A stretch of 32,414 bases of DNA, taken from the NCBI GenBank assembly GCA_005882895.1, contig VBBD01000025.1:1-32414 (forward strand), in the 5' to 3' direction. Below, in pieces: positions 30,372 to 32,414 of the stretch (the stretch's first letter is position 1; the number at the start of each line of letters is the position of its first letter). A model generated the notes under the pieces. It made no database searches, had not been told where the DNA came from, and saw only the letters and a list, made by a program, of their open reading frames with translations. The position numbers and the translations under genes were made by a program. The stretch is from Candidatus Bathyarchaeota archaeon. Its GTDB lineage: Archaea; Thermoproteota; Bathyarchaeia; 40CM-2-53-6.

Positions 30372-30436
30372 TTCTGGAATTGATTTCTCTTTCTCGCGAA
30401 TTTTTTTCGGATGAATGGCCAACAAGGCGCGTGACG

Positions 30437-30444
30437 TATTTAAG
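30437..30444 (-). promoter_or_regulatory. TATA box of speD
   Basis: CTTAAATA on the minus strand, 66-73 bases before the speD ATG. Initiation about 25 bases downstream would give a leader of roughly 40 bases. Confidence 0.5.
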
Positions 30445-30483
30445 AATTGTTTACACATCGACCGAGTTCGTCGGTAAATTTTT

Positions 30484-30551
30484 CCGGTGAGAAAAAAATC
30501 CGCTGTCGTAGAAAATTTTCGTTGTACGAACTTTTTCACCGGTGAAAAAAG
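30484..30551. repeat. Repeated CCGGTGA(A/G)AAAAA element, one copy palindromic
   Basis: CCGGTGAGAAAAAAAT at 30484-30499 and the near-perfect palindrome CTTTTTCACCGGTGAAAAAAG at 30531-30551. A third copy, CCGGTGAAAAAAAG, is at 29921-29934 after speD. The two here lie between the divergent speD and rps13 promoters, suggesting a shared operator; they also fill most of this 350-base gene-free gap. Confidence 0.5.
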
Positions 30552-30676
30552 TTTGCAACCGAAACGGAAACTTGGAGTTGAGAAGGCAAGATCACTTGGC
30601 GAGATCCAAAACGGATCAGACACGAACTTGCTAAGCGCTTGTTTCGTGAGGCGCAAAGCTGTCGCAAAGTCGAAAC

Positions 30677-30687
30677 GTTAAATTAAG
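30677..30687 (+). promoter_or_regulatory. TATA box of rps13-rps4
   Basis: GTTAAATTAAG, 37-47 bases before the rps13 ATG; a start about 25 bases downstream leaves a very short leader. Confidence 0.55.
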
Positions 30688-30723
30688 CGATGAGGTAGGT
30701 TTCCTCTTCCTCGTGTAAGCGCG

Positions 30724-31224
30724 ATGTCAAGAGAGTTTAGGCTCATCCTCCGTGTACTCGGAGCGGATGTGGATGGGACCAAGAAGGTGCCGTTCGGGCT
30801 GAGCAGGATACGAGGAGTTGGGCCAAATTTCGCCCAGGCTGTCGTGAAAGTAGCTCGAATCAGCCCTGAGGCGAGGATAGGGAGTCTAAGCGAGGCGGAG
30901 ATTGCAAGATTAGAAGACGTCATCAAGGATCCGGCGAAACACGGGATACCCTCACGATTGTTTAATCGCAGAAAGGATATCGAGAGTGGCCGAGACATGC
31001 ATCTTGTTGGGCCGGATCTCGCGCTCAGAAACAAGGCCGATATCGATTTGATGAAAGATATCAAGAGCTGGAAGGGCATTCGACACTCCCTTGGATTGAA
31101 AGTGAGAGGCCAGCGAACAAGAACTACTGGACGCTCAGGGAAAGCTGTGGGAGTCAAGAAGAAAGTTCTCATGGAAGCGGCACGAGCGGCAGCGACAGGG
31201 AAGAAGGAAGAGAAGAAGGACTAG
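30724..31224 (+). CDS. rps13: Small ribosomal subunit protein uS13
   Basis: 166 residues, ATG start. The archaeal N-terminus FRLILRVLGADVDGTKKVPFGLSRIRGVGPNFAQ, the helix-hairpin-helix region, and the C-terminal SWKGIRHSLGLKVRGQRTRTTGRSGKAVGVKKK are all typical. It contacts tRNA and the 50S head bridge. The tail is Lys/Ala-rich. Followed by rps4 after 3 bases, the usual archaeal order. Confidence 0.97.
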   Translation: MSREFRLILRVLGADVDGTKKVPFGLSRIRGVGPNFAQAVVKVARISPEARIGSLSEAEIARLEDVIKDPAKHGIPSRLFNRRKDIESGRDMHLVGPDLALRNKADIDLMKDIKSWKGIRHSLGLKVRGQRTRTTGRSGKAVGVKKKVLMEAARAAATGKKEEKKD

Positions 31225-31227
31225 TAC

Positions 31228-31914
31228 TTGGGAGACCCGAGAAAGCCGAGAAAGACTTACGAGACTCCTCGTCATCCGTGGCGAAAGGAACAGCTCGAAG
31301 CGGAGCTCCATCTCCTTGGTGAGTACGGTCTCAGAAACAAGCGGGAGCTCAGGCGTCACGAGACGATGCTCTCGAAGATACGCGGGATAGCAAGATCTCT
31401 CCTCGGCGGGTCCGAAGAACAAAAGTCCCAGATTGAAACTCAGTACCTTAGACGCCTCGCACGGCTTGGAATCCTACCGGAATCTGCGAGCGTCGATAAC
31501 ATTCTCGATCTCAACGTCAAGGACTTGATGGAGAGACGCCTCCAAACAATCGTTTACCGGTCAGGACTGGCAAAGAGTATTCACCAGGCACGCCAGTTCG
31601 TCAGCCACGGGCACATTAGTATCGCAAACGAGATTGTGTCAGTGCCAAGCTACATTGTCAAACGCGATGAGGAGTCCAGAATCGCCTTCGATCAGAGAAG
31701 TCCACTGACGAATGCTCAGCACCCCGCGCGAGCCGCGCCGGGAGGAAAGAGGCTTGCTAGGGTTATAGAAGAAGCGCCCATAGTCGCACCGGTTATGCCC
31801 GCTCTCCCGGTGGTTTCACCGGAGATCAAGGAAGAAGTTCAGGCGGAACAGCCCCTCGAACTAGTTGAGCCAGATGAGGAACTGGCAGCTGAGCCCGAAC
31901 CCGAGAAAAAGTAA
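31228..31914 (+). CDS. rps4: Small ribosomal subunit protein uS4
   Basis: 228 residues, TTG start. GDPRKPRKTYETPRHPWRKEQLEAEL is the archaeal N-terminus; the S4 RNA-binding domain is RRLQTIVYRSGLAKSIHQARQFVSHGHISIANEIVSVPSYIV (about 103-145). The last 55 residues are an Ala/Pro/Glu-rich acidic extension ending EPEPEKK, longer than in most archaea. uS11 and RNA polymerase subunit D, often next, are not found in the remaining 500 bases. Confidence 0.97.
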   Translation: MGDPRKPRKTYETPRHPWRKEQLEAELHLLGEYGLRNKRELRRHETMLSKIRGIARSLLGGSEEQKSQIETQYLRRLARLGILPESASVDNILDLNVKDLMERRLQTIVYRSGLAKSIHQARQFVSHGHISIANEIVSVPSYIVKRDEESRIAFDQRSPLTNAQHPARAAPGGKRLARVIEEAPIVAPVMPALPVVSPEIKEEVQAEQPLELVEPDEELAAEPEPEKK

Positions 31915-31962
31915 CAAGCCACTTAAGCTGAGCACTCACTCCATCCGAGACTAGTTTAGCTC

Positions 31963-32414
31963 ATGATCTTCTCGGCAGGTATAATCCTGGTTGCAGGCGG
32001 AATCTGTGCCTGCGCACCGCTCTTCAAACGCGTCTCACAGGCGCTCGGACGCGCGCTCTCCATTCTAGGGTTCGCTGTCGGCATACTGGTGCTCATAGTC
32101 GCGGTCGACTATGCCCTCGGCCTGGGACTTCTCTCGGGCGCGATTTCTGACGCTGTTGCGTCGACGAGTTCTCCCTATCTGAAATATTTCTTGCCGGCCA
32201 TGATTCTGCTAGGGATTCTACTCATCTCACGCCCTATTCGAAACGTTCGCTGGGCCTCGCTTCTCTCCCTAGCGTTGGGGTTGCTGATAGCATACTTTCT
32301 CAGAACACTTCTCCCATCCCTATTTACAAGCACCACGGTTCTCGTGGTTGTCTTCCTCATAGCAACTCTGGCAATTTACGTTCTGTTGAGGTTCGTCGAG
32401 GACATCTTTGAATT
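31963..32414 (+). CDS. Multi-helix membrane protein, 3' truncated
   Basis: ATG 31963 opens a frame that reaches the right edge (150 residues). It reads MIFSAGIILVAGGICACAP, then ALSILGFAVGILVLIVAVDYALGLGLL, FLPAMILLGILLISRP, WASLLSLALGLLIAYFL and TTVLVVVFLIATLAIYVLLRFVEDIFE: five hydrophobic helices with short loops and positive charges after helices 1 and 3. No catalytic motif or known family recognised. It begins 48 bases after rps4 and may be co-transcribed. Confidence 0.65.
   Translation, partial: MIFSAGIILVAGGICACAPLFKRVSQALGRALSILGFAVGILVLIVAVDYALGLGLLSGAISDAVASTSSPYLKYFLPAMILLGILLISRPIRNVRWASLLSLALGLLIAYFLRTLLPSLFTSTTVLVVVFLIATLAIYVLLRFVEDIFE

Noticed and set aside
30372-30656. 95-residue N-terminal extension of SpeD
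   Set aside because: It spans the TATA box and the CCGGTGAAAAA repeats, and class 1B SpeD begins at about the MFGPHLTLDL segment.
1-32414. CRISPR arrays, insertion sequences, prophage genes
   Set aside because: No regularly spaced repeats, transposases, integrases or flanking terminal repeats were seen.

Overview
The window is archaeal chromosome. It carries the large subunit of DNA polymerase D, archaeal/eukaryotic-type ribosomal proteins (eL14, eL34, uL15, uS13, uS4), SecY with the archaeal adenylate kinase and an EMC3-like insertase, Cbf5, a pyruvoyl SpeD, and tRNA genes with bulge-helix-bulge (BHB) introns. PolD argues against Sulfolobales/Thermoproteales. eL14 plus eL34 together with BHB introns in tRNAs and in cbf5 point to a TACK lineage, for example Bathyarchaeia or a non-ammonia-oxidising Nitrososphaeria; this placement is inference. 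Two F420/flavin-type split-barrel genes and a secreted G1 acid protease would fit an anaerobic or acidic-soil heterotroph. TTG starts are very common, and three genes have no ATG, GTG or TTG at the expected place.

Layout. 0-7 kb is an accessory, envelope-oriented region: a truncated amidase, a PPOX-type oxidoreductase, a secreted beta-propeller protein, a membrane winged-helix regulator with a small membrane partner, a small zinc ribbon, a Pro-rich membrane-anchored protein and a CHRD protein. 7-13 kb is replication and repair: winged helix plus PolD large subunit on the minus strand; ParB-like protein, retropepsin-like protease and a Y-family polymerase on the plus strand. 13-21 kb is mixed: a probable ECF-type S component with a switch-like leader, small proteins, a possible eL22-like basic protein, two frameshifted genes, a thioredoxin, a G1 peptidase, RidA next to threonine dehydratase, and a VIT1/CCC1 transporter. 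21-25 kb is the operon uL15-secY-adkA-EMC3-eL34-cmk, tightly packed with ATGA/TTGA overlaps. 25-32 kb holds tRNA-Leu(GAG), tRNA-Ser(GGA), a YdeI-like protein, a hairpin-rich gene-free block, an AN1-finger site-2 protease, cbf5 with a zinc-ribbon partner, eL14, speD, uS13-uS4 and a truncated membrane protein.

The most striking result is that cbf5 reads as two frames. Removing 23 nt, whose flanks fold into a BHB with cuts at the canonical bulge positions, restores the catalytic GGTLDP motif exactly. The same splicing endonuclease would process three short introns in the two tRNAs. Other points are two leaders with mutually exclusive hairpins, a 7-bp tandem duplication that breaks a small membrane-protein gene, several perfect palindromes at promoters, and possible CTG initiation.
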